From assembly GCF_003477705.1 (NCBI RefSeq), contig NZ_QUDV01000005.1, positions 124,001 through 188,000 on the forward strand: DNA of 64,000 bases, in the 5' to 3' direction. Below are positions 45,109-54,580 of the stretch, in pieces; the first letter of the stretch is position 1; each line of letters begins with the position of its first letter. A program made the position numbers and the translations under genes. This DNA comes from Dorea sp. AF36-15AT (GTDB lineage: Bacteria; Bacillota; Clostridia; Lachnospirales; Lachnospiraceae). The notes under the pieces are model-generated. The model was not told the origin of the DNA. It did no database searches and worked only from the letters and a program-made list of their open reading frames with translations.

Positions 45109-47706
45109 ATGCTTACATCAAAACAAGCACAGGAAAATCAGAAAAGGTATGGTATGAACGAAATCAGAGAAAAAAAGAAACTTAGTATTCCGCGAGTGTT
45201 TCTGGAACAGTATAAAGATTTTCTGGTAATCATTCTGATCGTATCTGCAGCTATATCAGGACTTCTGGGTGATATTAAGAGCAGTATCGTGATTCTCGTG
45301 GTGATTACAATGAATGCGATTCTGGGAACTGTACAGACAATCAAAGCAGAACAGTCAATCAATAGCCTTGCTGAACTTTCTGCACCAGAGGCAACTGTTT
45401 TTCGGGACGGTGAGGTAAACAAAATTCCAGCGTCGGAAGTAACAATGGAGGACGAGGTGATTTTGGAGGCTGGTGACAGAGTTCCGGCAGACGGAAGACT
45501 TCTGAGATGCATGGATCTGAAGATTGATGAGAGTATGTTGACGGGAGAAAGTCTTCCGGCAGAAAAAACTCTGGATAAAGCTGCGATTGGAAATTCACTG
45601 GGAGATCAGACCGATCGTGTATTTGCCGGAAGTTTTGTTACAGCTGGAAGAGGAACATTTCTGGTGACAGGAATCGGTATGCAGACTGAAATGGGAAAGA
45701 TTGCAGGACTTTTGGATGAAGCGGCAGAGAAAAAAAGTCCGTTGCAGAAAAGTCTTGATGAATTTGGAAAGAAGCTGTCTGTAGTAATTCTTGTGTTCTG
45801 TGGCATCTTGTTTGGCGTCAGTGTATGGCGTGGTGAGGGGATTGCAGACGCATTTCTTTTTGCAGTAGCATTGGCAGTGGCTGCGATACCGGAAGCGTTA
45901 AGTTCTATTGTGACAATTGTGTTATCCATGGGAACAGGCGAGATGGCAAAAGAACATGCCATTGTCCGAAAACTTCATGCAGTAGAAGGTCTTGGCAGAG
46001 TATCTGTAATCTGTTCAGACAAAACAGGAACACTTACCCAGAATAAAATGACGGTAGAAGCCTGCTATGCAGATGGAAAAGATATGTCATTAGAATATGA
46101 GAAGACCAGACAGCTGCCGGAATTTCAAAAATTAATGATATATAGTGTGTTATGTAATGATGCGGTCTGTACAGAGGAAAAAGAACTTGGGGATCCAACG
46201 GAGACTTCCTTAATTAATATGGCAGCAAAAGCAGGCATAGATGCGGAGACTGTGAGAAGGCAGAATCCGCGAATTGGTGAGAGACCATTCGACAGTACGC
46301 GTAAAATGATGACCACAGTTCATGATACTGGTGCAGAGCGGGTAATGATTGTAAAGGGCGCAGTTGACAGAATGCTGCCACTTATGAAAAAAATTGCACG
46401 TGATGGAATGGAATATAAAATTTCAGAGTCAGATAGAAGAAAAATTGAACAGCAGAATCAGACATATGCTGAAAATGGTTTGCGAGTACTGGCGTTTGGG
46501 TATCGTATATTAGACTCGAATTCTGATCTGGATGAGAATGAAGAAGAGAATCTGGTGTTCCTGGGGATGACAGCGATGATGGATCCACCTAGAGAAGAAT
46601 CGAAAGCGGCGGTACAGTCCTGTATCGAAGCAGGTATCCGTCCGGTAATGATTACCGGTGACCATAAAATTACAGCAGCAGCAATCGCTAAGCGAATTGG
46701 CATTTTACAGGAAGGTGATCTGGTGTGTGAAGGCGCAGATATTGATGGAATGTCAGATGAAGATCTGGAAGAATATGTGGAACGAGTATCAGTCTATGCC
46801 AGAGTGGCACCTGAACACAAGATTCGAATTGTAAAAGCATGGCAGCGGAAAGGCAATATTGTAGCTATGACAGGTGATGGCGTGAATGATGCCCCGGCAC
46901 TTAAACAGGCGGATGTTGGTGTGGCAATGGGAATTACAGGAACAGATGTGGCGAAAGAAGCGGCGGCTATCGTACTTGCGGATGATAATTTTGCTACTAT
47001 CATAAAGGCTGTGGAACGTGGGCGTAGTATTTTTGAAAATATACGCCATTCCATTGGATTCCTGCTTTCAGGAAATTTAGGTGCTATATTAACGGTACTT
47101 TACGCATCGCTTGCCGGACTTCCGGTACCATTTGCTCCGGTGCACCTGTTATTTATCAATCTGCTAACGGACAGTCTTCCAGCTATCGCACTTGGACTGG
47201 AACCGCAGGATCCGGCATCGATGAAAATGAAACCGGAGAAGCGCAGTAACTCATTGCTGGAGGGGGAGAATTTGTTGAAAATCGGTGTAGAAGGCTTATG
47301 TATTGGTGTGATGACATCTATTGCATTTACAATTGGACTAGGTGAAAATACAACAGGAACAGGTAATGTAATCCTCGCAAAAACATTGGCTTTCGGTACA
47401 CTGTGCCTTGGACGGCTAGTACATGGATACAATTGTAAATCTGACCACACTGTAATATTTACGAAAAGATTTTGGAATAATCCATTTCTTACAGGTGCGT
47501 TTGTGTTGGGAAGTGTAATGCTTCTGGCAGTAATCTATGTACCGGGATTATCCGGAATGTTTCAGACAGTATCACTGAATCCAAAGTGTTTAACATGGAT
47601 GTGCGTGCTTGCGTTTGCAAATCTGTTGATGATTCAGCTCTTGAAATGGATAAGGAGTAAGTTTTTGTTGCGTATCAGTGGCAAAATTGATATAATTAAA
47701 AACTGA
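45109..47706 (+). CDS. P2A-type cation-transporting ATPase (Ca2+/Mn2+ exporter)
   Basis: 865 residues. It has an actuator domain with TGES (DESMLTGESLPAEK) and a phosphorylation site Asp304 in CSDKTGTLTQNKM. The ATP-binding KGAVDRM and the hinge TGDGVNDAPALKQAD follow, with about ten membrane segments including PEALSSIV and NLLTDSLPAIALGLEP. These residues are those of SERCA/PMR1-like pumps. The manganese riboswitch argues that it exports Mn2+, perhaps with Ca2+. ATG 45109 follows AAAGGAGACAGACT; the in-frame ATG at 45064 lacks a site. Confidence 0.93.
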   Translation: MLTSKQAQENQKRYGMNEIREKKKLSIPRVFLEQYKDFLVIILIVSAAISGLLGDIKSSIVILVVITMNAILGTVQTIKAEQSINSLAELSAPEATVFRDGEVNKIPASEVTMEDEVILEAGDRVPADGRLLRCMDLKIDESMLTGESLPAEKTLDKAAIGNSLGDQTDRVFAGSFVTAGRGTFLVTGIGMQTEMGKIAGLLDEAAEKKSPLQKSLDEFGKKLSVVILVFCGILFGVSVWRGEGIADAFLFAVALAVAAIPEALSSIVTIVLSMGTGEMAKEHAIVRKLHAVEGLGRVSVICSDKTGTLTQNKMTVEACYADGKDMSLEYEKTRQLPEFQKLMIYSVLCNDAVCTEEKELGDPTETSLINMAAKAGIDAETVRRQNPRIGERPFDSTRKMMTTVHDTGAERVMIVKGAVDRMLPLMKKIARDGMEYKISESDRRKIEQQNQTYAENGLRVLAFGYRILDSNSDLDENEEENLVFLGMTAMMDPPREESKAAVQSCIEAGIRPVMITGDHKITAAAIAKRIGILQEGDLVCEGADIDGMSDEDLEEYVERVSVYARVAPEHKIRIVKAWQRKGNIVAMTGDGVNDAPALKQADVGVAMGITGTDVAKEAAAIVLADDNFATIIKAVERGRSIFENIRHSIGFLLSGNLGAILTVLYASLAGLPVPFAPVHLLFINLLTDSLPAIALGLEPQDPASMKMKPEKRSNSLLEGENLLKIGVEGLCIGVMTSIAFTIGLGENTTGTGNVILAKTLAFGTLCLGRLVHGYNCKSDHTVIFTKRFWNNPFLTGAFVLGSVMLLAVIYVPGLSGMFQTVSLNPKCLTWMCVLAFANLLMIQLLKWIRSKFLLRISGKIDIIKN

Positions 47707-47758
47707 AAATTCAGACTTTTAGACGAAAGAGAAAATAACAGGAGGAGACATAGCAGCA

Positions 47759-48541
47759 ATGAATGATTTGGAATTATACAGAGAGCAGCTTGCATTGTGC
47801 GATGATAAGATCATTGACGCTTTGGTTGAGAGAAATTCAATCATAGAAAAGATCATGGCGTACAAGGAAGAGTATGGCATGTCTATCATACAGCCAAAGC
47901 AGGAAGAAAAGCAGGAAAGACAGCTTGCGATTAAGCTGGATGGCAACAAATACAGTGATGAGATTGAAGATGTATTCCGTCGTATTCGCCGTAACAGTAA
48001 GCGTATTCAGGCAAGAAAGCTTTTTGATTATAATATCGTGCTGATTGGATTCATGGGAGCAGGTAAGACCACAATTTCAGATTACCTCAGCACTGTATTC
48101 GATATGGAAATCGTTGAGATGGATCAGTTAATCGCTGACAGAGAAGAGATGAGTATTCCGGATATTTTTGCTACTTATGGTGAAGAATATTTCCGTAATC
48201 TCGAGACAGATCTTCTGATCGAGATGCAGGATAAGAAAAATGTGGTCATTTCCTGTGGCGGTGGTGTAGCAATGCGCGAGCGCAATGTTGAGGAAATGAA
48301 GAAGAATGGCAAGGTGGTTCTTCTTACAGCGAGTCCGGAAACAATTTATGAGCGTGTAAAGGATAACAATGATCGTCCGGTTTTGCAGGGGCGTAAGAAT
48401 GTAGCTGGTATATCTGAATTGATGGAACAGCGCAGAGAAAAATATGAGGCAGCAGCTGATATCGTAGTGAATACAGATGATAAGGATGTGCTTACAATTT
48501 GTGAAGAACTGGTTCAGAAGCTGACAAGAGCGGAGATATAA
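47759..48541 (+). CDS. Chorismate mutase-like/shikimate kinase fusion protein
   Basis: 260 residues. Residues 1-90 form an AroQ-type helical segment (LYREQLALCDDKIIDALVER, then KIMAYKEEYGM). From about residue 95 follows a complete shikimate kinase: Walker A GFMGAGKTTISDYL, substrate arginine in GEEYFRNLE, CGGGVAMRERN and the lid arginine in NDRPVLQGR. The kinase makes shikimate 3-phosphate; the mutase would act two steps later on chorismate. The N-terminal part is short, so activity is uncertain. It is separate from other aro genes here. AGGAGGAGACATAGCAGC precedes the ATG. Confidence 0.88.
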   Translation: MNDLELYREQLALCDDKIIDALVERNSIIEKIMAYKEEYGMSIIQPKQEEKQERQLAIKLDGNKYSDEIEDVFRRIRRNSKRIQARKLFDYNIVLIGFMGAGKTTISDYLSTVFDMEIVEMDQLIADREEMSIPDIFATYGEEYFRNLETDLLIEMQDKKNVVISCGGGVAMRERNVEEMKKNGKVVLLTASPETIYERVKDNNDRPVLQGRKNVAGISELMEQRREKYEAAADIVVNTDDKDVLTICEELVQKLTRAEI

Positions 48542-48543
48542 GT

Positions 48544-49062
48544 ATGTTTCGTGCATTTTATCCAGATCGATATATGGTTTCTGCATATGTAATCGATTTT
48601 GAAGAATTATATAAAAAAGGATACAGAGGTCTGATTTTCGACATTGATAATACGCTGGTACCGCATGGAGCACCGGCAGATGATCGAGCAATCCGACTGT
48701 TTGAACGATTGAAAAAGATTGGTTTTCAGTGTTGTCTGATTTCCAATAATAAGGAACCGCGTGTAAAGATGTTTAATGAAAAGATTCAGGTAGCTTATGT
48801 GTATAATGCACATAAGCCGTCTAAGAAGAATTACATTAAGGCAATGGAGATCATGGGAACAGATCGTTCTTCAACTGTATTTATTGGAGATCAGTTATTT
48901 ACAGATGTGTGGGGTGCAAAACGTAGCGGTATTCCGAGCATTTTAGTTAAACCAATGAACCCCAAGGAAGAGATACAGATCGTTTTAAAGCGATATCTTG
49001 AAAGGATTGTGCTCTTTTTCTACAAGCGTAGCCTTGCTAGGGAAAAAAAGGTTGAAAAATGA
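48544..49062 (+). CDS. yqeG: YqeG family HAD phosphatase
   Basis: 172 residues, HAD IIIA type. Motif I is IFDIDNTLVPHGAPA, motif II SNNKEPR, then HKPSKKNYIKAM and motif IV FIGDQLFTDVWGAKRSGI. The family is annotated as phosphatidylglycerophosphatase-like; the Bacillus member is essential-associated but its substrate is not settled. It starts 2 bases after the kinase stop. Confidence 0.9.
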   Translation: MFRAFYPDRYMVSAYVIDFEELYKKGYRGLIFDIDNTLVPHGAPADDRAIRLFERLKKIGFQCCLISNNKEPRVKMFNEKIQVAYVYNAHKPSKKNYIKAMEIMGTDRSSTVFIGDQLFTDVWGAKRSGIPSILVKPMNPKEEIQIVLKRYLERIVLFFYKRSLAREKKVEK

Positions 49063-49132
49063 TGATATGTATTATAAAATGGTAAAAGATTGAGAACGTA
49101 AGCGCAGTGCGCAATTTAAGGAGGATTATGTA

Positions 49133-49699
49133 ATGGCTAAAGTATCAGCAGGAGATATCCGTAATGGTATTACTATTGAAGTGAATGGAAAGGTATGTCA
49201 GGTTATCGACTTTATGCATGTTAAACCGGGTAAAGGAGCAGCATTTGTTCGTGTTAAGATGAAAGATATCATTAACGGTGGTGTAGTAGAGACAACATTC
49301 CGTCCTACAGAGACATTTGAGCAGGCTCACATCGAGAGAAAGAAAATGCAGTACCTGTACAATGACGGTGAGTTCTATAACTACATGGACAATGAGACAT
49401 ATGAGCAGATTATGATCAGCGCTGAGGAAGCCGGAGATTCTATGAAGTTCGTTAAGGAGAACGAAGAAGTTACAGTAAGCTTCTACCAGGGTAATGCATT
49501 TGCAATCGAGCCACCGATCACCGTAGAGCTTGTGATCACAGAATCTGAGCCGGGTGTTAAGGGTAACACAGCTACAGGAGCTACGAAGCCGGCTATTGTA
49601 GAGACAGGAGCTCAGGTTATGGTACCGCTGTTCGTAGATCAGGGAGAAAAAATTAAGATCGATACTCGTACAGGTGAATATCTGTCACGTGCTAACTAA
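49133..49699 (+). CDS. efp: Elongation factor P
   Basis: 188 residues. Domain I carries the loop [14 protein letters not shown], with Lys34 as the residue that is modified in many bacteria. Domain III ends [16 protein letters not shown]. It relieves ribosome stalling at polyproline. AAGGAGGATTATGTA precedes the ATG, and a strong terminator follows. Confidence 0.97.
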   Translation: MAKVSAGDIRNGITIEVNGKVCQVIDFMHVKPGKGAAFVRVKMKDIINGGVVETTFRPTETFEQAHIERKKMQYLYNDGEFYNYMDNETYEQIMISAEEAGDSMKFVKENEEVTVSFYQGNAFAIEPPITVELVITESEPGVKGNTATGATKPAIVETGAQVMVPLFVDQGEKIKIDTRTGEYLSRAN

Positions 49700-49717
49700 T
49701 TAAAAAAGAATCAAAAA

Positions 49718-49747
49718 AAGCCTTGCATTTTGTGCAGGGCTTTTTTA
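49718..49747 (+). terminator. Terminator of efp
   Basis: AAGCCTTGC and GCAGGGCTT pair around ATTTTGT, flanked by A-run and seven T. Confidence 0.85.
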
Positions 49748-49874
49748 TAATCAGTTTACCATAATATTTTGCCGGCATCGCCGGCTGTTCAAATCTATAC
49801 AGTCGATTTCGCGTAGAACAATGCAGTCCATGATTATGGCGCAATCTGCCTGGAACAGGGTGAAAGGAGTTTGT

Positions 49875-50765
49875 ATGTCATACGAAGAGTTTGTGAGCGG
49901 AATGGAACTGGAACTAAAGAGTCTTGTGAGTGATAATCTGCTGGTATCGGTCCAGAAGACTCTGAAGAATAACGGATATTTAAGATGTGGTATCCGTTTG
50001 TCTGAGAAGAATATCAATATATCCCCAACCATTTATCTGGAAGAATTTTATGAAAAGTATCAATATGGGACTGATATGCATACATTAGCGGAGCAGATCA
50101 TGAAGATCTATCAGAAGGTACGCATTGAGCATTCGTGGAAAGAAGACTGGATCTATGAATTTCCTGGTGTGAAAAATAAAATCGTATATCGTCTGATCAA
50201 TCGTGAGAAGAACAAAAAGCTTCTCAGTGAGGTTCCGTATATGCCGTGGAAGGATCTGGCAATCGTATTTTATTTGTTGCTGGAAATGGATGAACATCAG
50301 ATGCAGCAGGCAGCGATGCTGATTAAAAAAGAACAGCTTGAGTGGTGGAATACAAGTACAGAAGATCTGTATCAGAATGCAATGCTTAATACAGAAAAGT
50401 TATTGCCGTATGAGTTGACCAATATGTATGCATTGCTTACGGAAATGCTTGGTGTGGAGGAGATAGAAGATCATCTGACAGCAGAAGAAAGCATGTATGT
50501 GTTGACGAATCAAATGCGAAGTTTTGGAGCGGCAGCAGTGTTATATCCAGGACGTCTGGAGATGCTTGCGTTGTATCTGAAAGAGAACTTCTATATTTTG
50601 CCGAGCAGCGTTCATGAGATGATCATATTGCCAGAGAGCGGAGCACTTCCGAAAGAAGAACTGAATGCCGTGATTCAGGAAATTAATGGAAGCCAGGTAA
50701 ATGCAGAGGAATATCTGTCGGATCATGCGTATTATTATGACAGAGTGAGAAAATGTGTGATGTGA
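49875..50765 (+). CDS. DUF5688-like protein of unknown function
   Basis: 296 residues, cytosolic, mixed alpha-helical, no known catalytic motif. The opening SYEEFVSGMELELKSL and the mid-segment LYQNAMLNTEKLLPYEL, followed by a run ending LPSSVHEMIILP, fit the DUF5688 family, common in Lachnospiraceae and found in several paralogs per genome. ATG 49875 follows AAAGGAGTTTGT; the frame open to 49821 has no ribosome site. It lies alone between efp and the tRNA-Arg gene. Confidence 0.78.
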   Translation: MSYEEFVSGMELELKSLVSDNLLVSVQKTLKNNGYLRCGIRLSEKNINISPTIYLEEFYEKYQYGTDMHTLAEQIMKIYQKVRIEHSWKEDWIYEFPGVKNKIVYRLINREKNKKLLSEVPYMPWKDLAIVFYLLLEMDEHQMQQAAMLIKKEQLEWWNTSTEDLYQNAMLNTEKLLPYELTNMYALLTEMLGVEEIEDHLTAEESMYVLTNQMRSFGAAAVLYPGRLEMLALYLKENFYILPSSVHEMIILPESGALPKEELNAVIQEINGSQVNAEEYLSDHAYYYDRVRKCVM

Positions 50766-50776
50766 TTGTAGAATAA

Positions 50777-50803
50777 AACAGGTACCGCATATGCGATACC
50801 TGT
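50777..50803. terminator. Terminator shared by the DUF5688-like gene and tRNA-Arg
   Basis: ACAGGTACCGCAT and ATGCGATACCTGT form one long stem with A-run before and, on the minus strand, T-run after it. Confidence 0.75.
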
Positions 50804-50808
50804 AAACC

Positions 50809-50879
50809 GTCTCTGACCAGAATCGAACTGGCGCACCCGCCTCCGGAGGGCGGCGCTCTATCCACTGAGCTACAGAGAC
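50809..50879 (-). tRNA. tRNA-Arg (anticodon CCG)
   Basis: 71 bases form a complete cloverleaf: acceptor GTCTCTG/CAGAGAC, D arm GCTC/GAGC, anticodon stem CCGCC/GGCGG with loop CTCCGGA (anticodon CCG), and T arm GCCAG/CTGGT with loop TTCGATT. No CCA is encoded. It reads CGG codons. It is divergent from argS, 119 bases away. Confidence 0.97.
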
Positions 50880-50886
50880 ATCTAGT

Positions 50887-50915
50887 ATATTAGCACATTC
50901 ATTCGGAAAATGCAA
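50887..50915 (-). promoter_or_regulatory. Promoter of tRNA-Arg
   Basis: On the minus strand: -35 TTGCAT, 17 bases, -10 TAATAT. Confidence 0.65.
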
Positions 50916-50933
50916 CGGAGAAATGTGCACACC

Positions 50934-50962
50934 TTGACTTTCGGGGATATTGTGGGTATGAT
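50934..50962 (+). promoter_or_regulatory. Promoter of argS
   Basis: -35 TTGACT (50934-50939), 17 bases, -10 TATGAT (50957-50962). The leader is too short for a T-box. Confidence 0.65.
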
Positions 50963-50997
50963 ATGAAGAGTTAGACGATACGAATGGAGGAAAAGGA

Positions 50998-52764
50998 ATG
51001 AAGCAGATAATAGAGCTCATTGAATTGGAAATTGCGAAAGCATTTGAACAGGCTGGATATGGAAAAGAACTTGCAAAAGTTACCATTTCTAACCGTCCGG
51101 ATCTGTGTGAATATCAGTGCAACGGCGCTATGGCGGGAGCCAAGACTTATCATAAAGCACCAATCATGATTGCAGAAGATGTGGTAGCACATCTTCAGGG
51201 CAGTGACTGCTTTGCAAAAGCAGAGGCAGTTAAGCCGGGATTCATCAATCTGAATCTTAAGGAAGAATTTGTGGCCGATTACGTGAATCAGATGGCTGAG
51301 GATGATGATCTTGGACTGGAACAGGCAGAGAATCCGGAGATGATCGTGATCGATTATGGCGGACCTAATGTAGCGAAGCCACTTCACGTAGGACATCTGC
51401 GTTCAGCAGTTATCGGTGAAAGTGTAAAGCGTATGTTTCGTAAGATGGGACATAAGGTGCTTGGCGATATTCATCTGGGTGACTGGGGATATCAGATGGG
51501 TCTGATCATTACTGAGCTTAAAAAGCGCAAACCTGAGCTGCCGTATTATGATGAGTCTTATACAGGAGATTATCCGGAAGAAGCACCATTTACCATCAGT
51601 GAGCTGGAAGAGATCTATCCGACAGCCAGCGGATATGCAAAAGAACATGAAGATTACCGTGAAGAAGCGCTTCATGCGACCTATCTGCTTCAGAATGGAC
51701 ATAGAGGATATCGTGCACTCTGGAATCATATTGTTAATATTTCCGTTGCCGATATTAAGAAGAATTATCAGAGACTGAATGTAGAGTTTGATCTCTGGAA
51801 AGGTGAGTCTGATGCGCAGAAGTATATTCCGGATATGTTGGAGCAGTTCAAGAAAGATGGATTCGCACGCTTAGATGATGGAGCCCTGGTTATTGATGTC
51901 AAAGAAGAGACTGATACCAAAGAGATTCCACCATGTCTGATCCAGAAATCGGACGGAGCATCACTGTACGGAACAACAGACCTTGCAACTTTGATCCAGA
52001 GAGAAGAAGATTACAAGCCGAACCGCGTAGTCTATCTTGCTGATAAGCGTCAGGAGATGCATTTTACACAGGTATTCCGTGCCGCTAAGAAGACTGGTAT
52101 TGTTCCAGCTTCAACAGAGCTTAAGTTTATCGGATTTGGTACGATGAACGGTAAAGACGGTAAGCCGTTTAAGACCAGAGAAGGTGGAGTTATGCGTCTG
52201 GAGAATCTGATTGCAGAGATTAATCAGAAAATGTATCAGAAGATCACAGATAACCGCACCATCGAGGGAGCGGAAGCTGAAGAAGCAGCACAGAAAGTGG
52301 GACTTGCTGCGCTGAAGTATGGTGATCTGTCTAACCAGGCCGGCAAGGATTATGTGTTTGATATCGACAGATTTACTTCGTTTGAAGGAAATACAGGACC
52401 GTATATTCTGTATACCATCGTTCGTATTAAATCAATTCTGAACAAATATAAAGAAAATGGTGGTGTGACGGAAGATATTCATTGCAATATTCCATCAGCA
52501 GACTGTGAAAAAGCACTTATGCTGGAAGTTGGCAAATATAATGCAGTGATGAAGACAGCCGCTATGGAGACTGCTCCGCACAAGATTTGTGCATACATTT
52601 ATGATCTGGCCAATGTATTTAACCGTTTCTATCATGAGACCAAGATTCTTGCGGAAGAGGATGAGGCTAAGAAAGCAGGTTATATTGCACTGTTAACACT
52701 TACAAAGGAAGTGCTGGAGTCTTGTATTGATGTGCTGGGATTTGAAGCACCGGAGCGTATGTAA
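50998..52764 (+). CDS. argS: Arginyl-tRNA synthetase
   Basis: 588 residues, class I. The signature PLHVGHLRSAVIGE is the HIGH-like motif; no canonical KMSKS, as in many ArgRS, with GMNGKDGKPFKTREGG in its place. The N-terminal domain (SNRPDLCEYQCNGAM) and C-terminal anticodon-binding helical domain (FNRFYHETKIL) are complete. It charges tRNA-Arg, whose CCG isoacceptor lies immediately upstream. GGAGGAAAAGG precedes the ATG. Confidence 0.97.
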   Translation: MKQIIELIELEIAKAFEQAGYGKELAKVTISNRPDLCEYQCNGAMAGAKTYHKAPIMIAEDVVAHLQGSDCFAKAEAVKPGFINLNLKEEFVADYVNQMAEDDDLGLEQAENPEMIVIDYGGPNVAKPLHVGHLRSAVIGESVKRMFRKMGHKVLGDIHLGDWGYQMGLIITELKKRKPELPYYDESYTGDYPEEAPFTISELEEIYPTASGYAKEHEDYREEALHATYLLQNGHRGYRALWNHIVNISVADIKKNYQRLNVEFDLWKGESDAQKYIPDMLEQFKKDGFARLDDGALVIDVKEETDTKEIPPCLIQKSDGASLYGTTDLATLIQREEDYKPNRVVYLADKRQEMHFTQVFRAAKKTGIVPASTELKFIGFGTMNGKDGKPFKTREGGVMRLENLIAEINQKMYQKITDNRTIEGAEAEEAAQKVGLAALKYGDLSNQAGKDYVFDIDRFTSFEGNTGPYILYTIVRIKSILNKYKENGGVTEDIHCNIPSADCEKALMLEVGKYNAVMKTAAMETAPHKICAYIYDLANVFNRFYHETKILAEEDEAKKAGYIALLTLTKEVLESCIDVLGFEAPERM

Positions 52765-52781
52765 GAAAAAGGTAGGAGAAG

Positions 52782-53933
52782 ATGATGGAAAATACTGTGA
52801 AATTGTTTTACGAAGATGCTTTTATGGCAGAGTTTGATGCAACAGTATTGTCCTGTGAACCATATAAAGACGGATACAAGGCGGTTCTTGACAGAACTGC
52901 CTTTTTTCCTGAGGGCGGCGGACAATATGGAGATACCGGATATCTTGATGAGATCCGGGTTACAGATACAAAAGAGAAAGATGGAGTGATATTCCATATA
53001 ATAGATGCACCAATAGAAGCTGGAAAAAGTGCACATGGTAAACTGGATTGGGAGAAGCGGTTTGACCGGATGCAGCAGCATAGTGGTGAGCACATTGTGT
53101 CAGGAATTGTACATCACAGATTTGGATATAACAATGTGGGATTCCATCTGGCGGACGACTACTGTGCGATGGACTTTAATGGACCAATCACAAAAGAACA
53201 GCTTCTTGAGATTGAGAATGAAGCCAATCAGGCAATATTCCATAATTTTCCGGTAAATGTGCTGTATCCTGCAAAAGAAGAATTGCATGAACTGGATTAT
53301 CGCAGCAAGATTGAGATTGAGGGACAGGTGCGCATTATTGAGATCCCGGGTGTGGATCTCTGCGCGTGCTGTGCACCGCATGTGGCATACACTGGACAGA
53401 TTGGCCTGATCAAGCTGGTCGGCATGGCAAATTATAAAGGTGGAGAGCGCATTCATATGCTGAGTGGAGCAAGAGCACTTGCAGATTATCAGAGAAAACA
53501 TCAGTCTGTAAAACAGATCAGTGCACTGCTGTGTGAGAAAGAAGAAAAGATAGCAGAAGGCGTGGAACGGCTGAAGACAGAACAGAGTGGTCTGAAACTG
53601 GAACTGGCATCTATGCAAAAAGAGCGGCTTCAGTATAAAGCAGCAGAAGTAGAGGTTGGTGACGGTGCGGTATGCGTTTTTGACGAGAAGCTTGTCGGGG
53701 ATGACCTGAGAGAGATAGTGAATCTGTTGCTAGAAAGAGGTGCATCTGTGTGTGGCGCATTTGGTGGAACGGATCAGGATGGCTATCGATATGTAATCGG
53801 AAGCAAAACGGAAGATGTGAGACTGCTCAATCAGAAGTTGAAAGAAAAATTCGGTGCTCGCGGAGGTGGTAAACCGGAAATGGTTCAGGGAAGCCTCACA
53901 GGCACCGAAATGGAAATTAAAGCTTTATTTTAA
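52782..53933 (+). CDS. Alanyl-tRNA editing protein AlaX (long form, DHHA1 domain)
   Basis: 383 residues. It has an AlaRS-like editing module with FFPEGGGQYGDTGY, HSGEHIVSGIVHH (zinc HxxxH) and CACCAPHVAYTGQI (C and H ligands). A helical linker and a C-terminal DHHA1 domain (GGTDQDGYRYVIGS, GARGGGKPEMVQGS) follow. It lacks the aminoacylation core, so it hydrolyses Ser- or Gly-tRNA-Ala in trans. Its stop overlaps by 17 bases the 3' end of the convergent ybaK-like gene. Confidence 0.93.
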   Translation: MMENTVKLFYEDAFMAEFDATVLSCEPYKDGYKAVLDRTAFFPEGGGQYGDTGYLDEIRVTDTKEKDGVIFHIIDAPIEAGKSAHGKLDWEKRFDRMQQHSGEHIVSGIVHHRFGYNNVGFHLADDYCAMDFNGPITKEQLLEIENEANQAIFHNFPVNVLYPAKEELHELDYRSKIEIEGQVRIIEIPGVDLCACCAPHVAYTGQIGLIKLVGMANYKGGERIHMLSGARALADYQRKHQSVKQISALLCEKEEKIAEGVERLKTEQSGLKLELASMQKERLQYKAAEVEVGDGAVCVFDEKLVGDDLREIVNLLLERGASVCGAFGGTDQDGYRYVIGSKTEDVRLLNQKLKEKFGARGGGKPEMVQGSLTGTEMEIKALF

Positions 53934-54408
53934 TTACATCTACATCAAAATTCCAGAGGAACTTGTCGAGATCTTTAAATGACAGAAATACGGTAGCTGT
54001 ATTCTCCAAAGGATGGATACCGAGGCTCTTGCAACGGCTCAGGCTCTTGTCAATGAAGAATTCTACTGCATGATCAGTATCGTTCATCAGTCCAAAAGGA
54101 GATACACTGCCCTGTTTTAGTCCGAGATATTTTTCCAGACGTTCTTCAGAAGCAAAACTTAAAGTTCCTGCTCCAAGGGTACGACCCAGTGCTTTGAGAT
54201 CAATCTTAGTCTTTTCATCAGCGGTCACTAAGAAGTGGCGCTTGCCTTTGGAATCGCGGAGAAACAGATTCTTACAGAGGGTTCCTTTTTCAGGTAGTCC
54301 GAGTCTGTCCATATCCTCCATGGTGTGAACGGGTTCATGCTCTACGACTTCATATTTAATACCAAGTTTGTCTAATGCGTCATATACGCGTTGCTTTTGA
54401 TTTTCCAT
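53917..54408 (-). CDS. YbaK/ProX-type aminoacyl-tRNA deacylase
   Basis: 163 residues. The INS-superfamily fold has YEVVEHEPVHTMEDM, LCKNLFLRDSKGKRHFLV and GSVSPFGLMNDTD. The KNLFLRD pattern belongs to the ProX/PrdX group, which clears Ala-tRNA-Pro. With AlaX next to it, this gives a small cluster of trans-editing enzymes behind argS. AAAGGAGTATACAGTT precedes the ATG on the minus strand. Confidence 0.9.
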   Translation of the reverse strand: MENQKQRVYDALDKLGIKYEVVEHEPVHTMEDMDRLGLPEKGTLCKNLFLRDSKGKRHFLVTADEKTKIDLKALGRTLGAGTLSFASEERLEKYLGLKQGSVSPFGLMNDTDHAVEFFIDKSLSRCKSLGIHPLENTATVFLSFKDLDKFLWNFDVDVIKIKL

Positions 54409-54580
54409 AACTGTATACTCCTTTACTGCCGTTTTATTTTATTATATTTCAGATGTCAGGGAATGTAAAGCAATGAAGAGTTTATAAATTTTTAATTGCA
54501 CATTTGTGCTATGCGAAGTAGAATAAGAAGAGTTTGATAAAGATGTTTATAAAAGAACAGCTTAGAAAGAGAGATACATT

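Noticed and set aside
50881..50997. T-box leader for argS
   Set aside because: Only about 30 bases separate the predicted start site from the ATG; no specifier or antiterminator sequence is visible.
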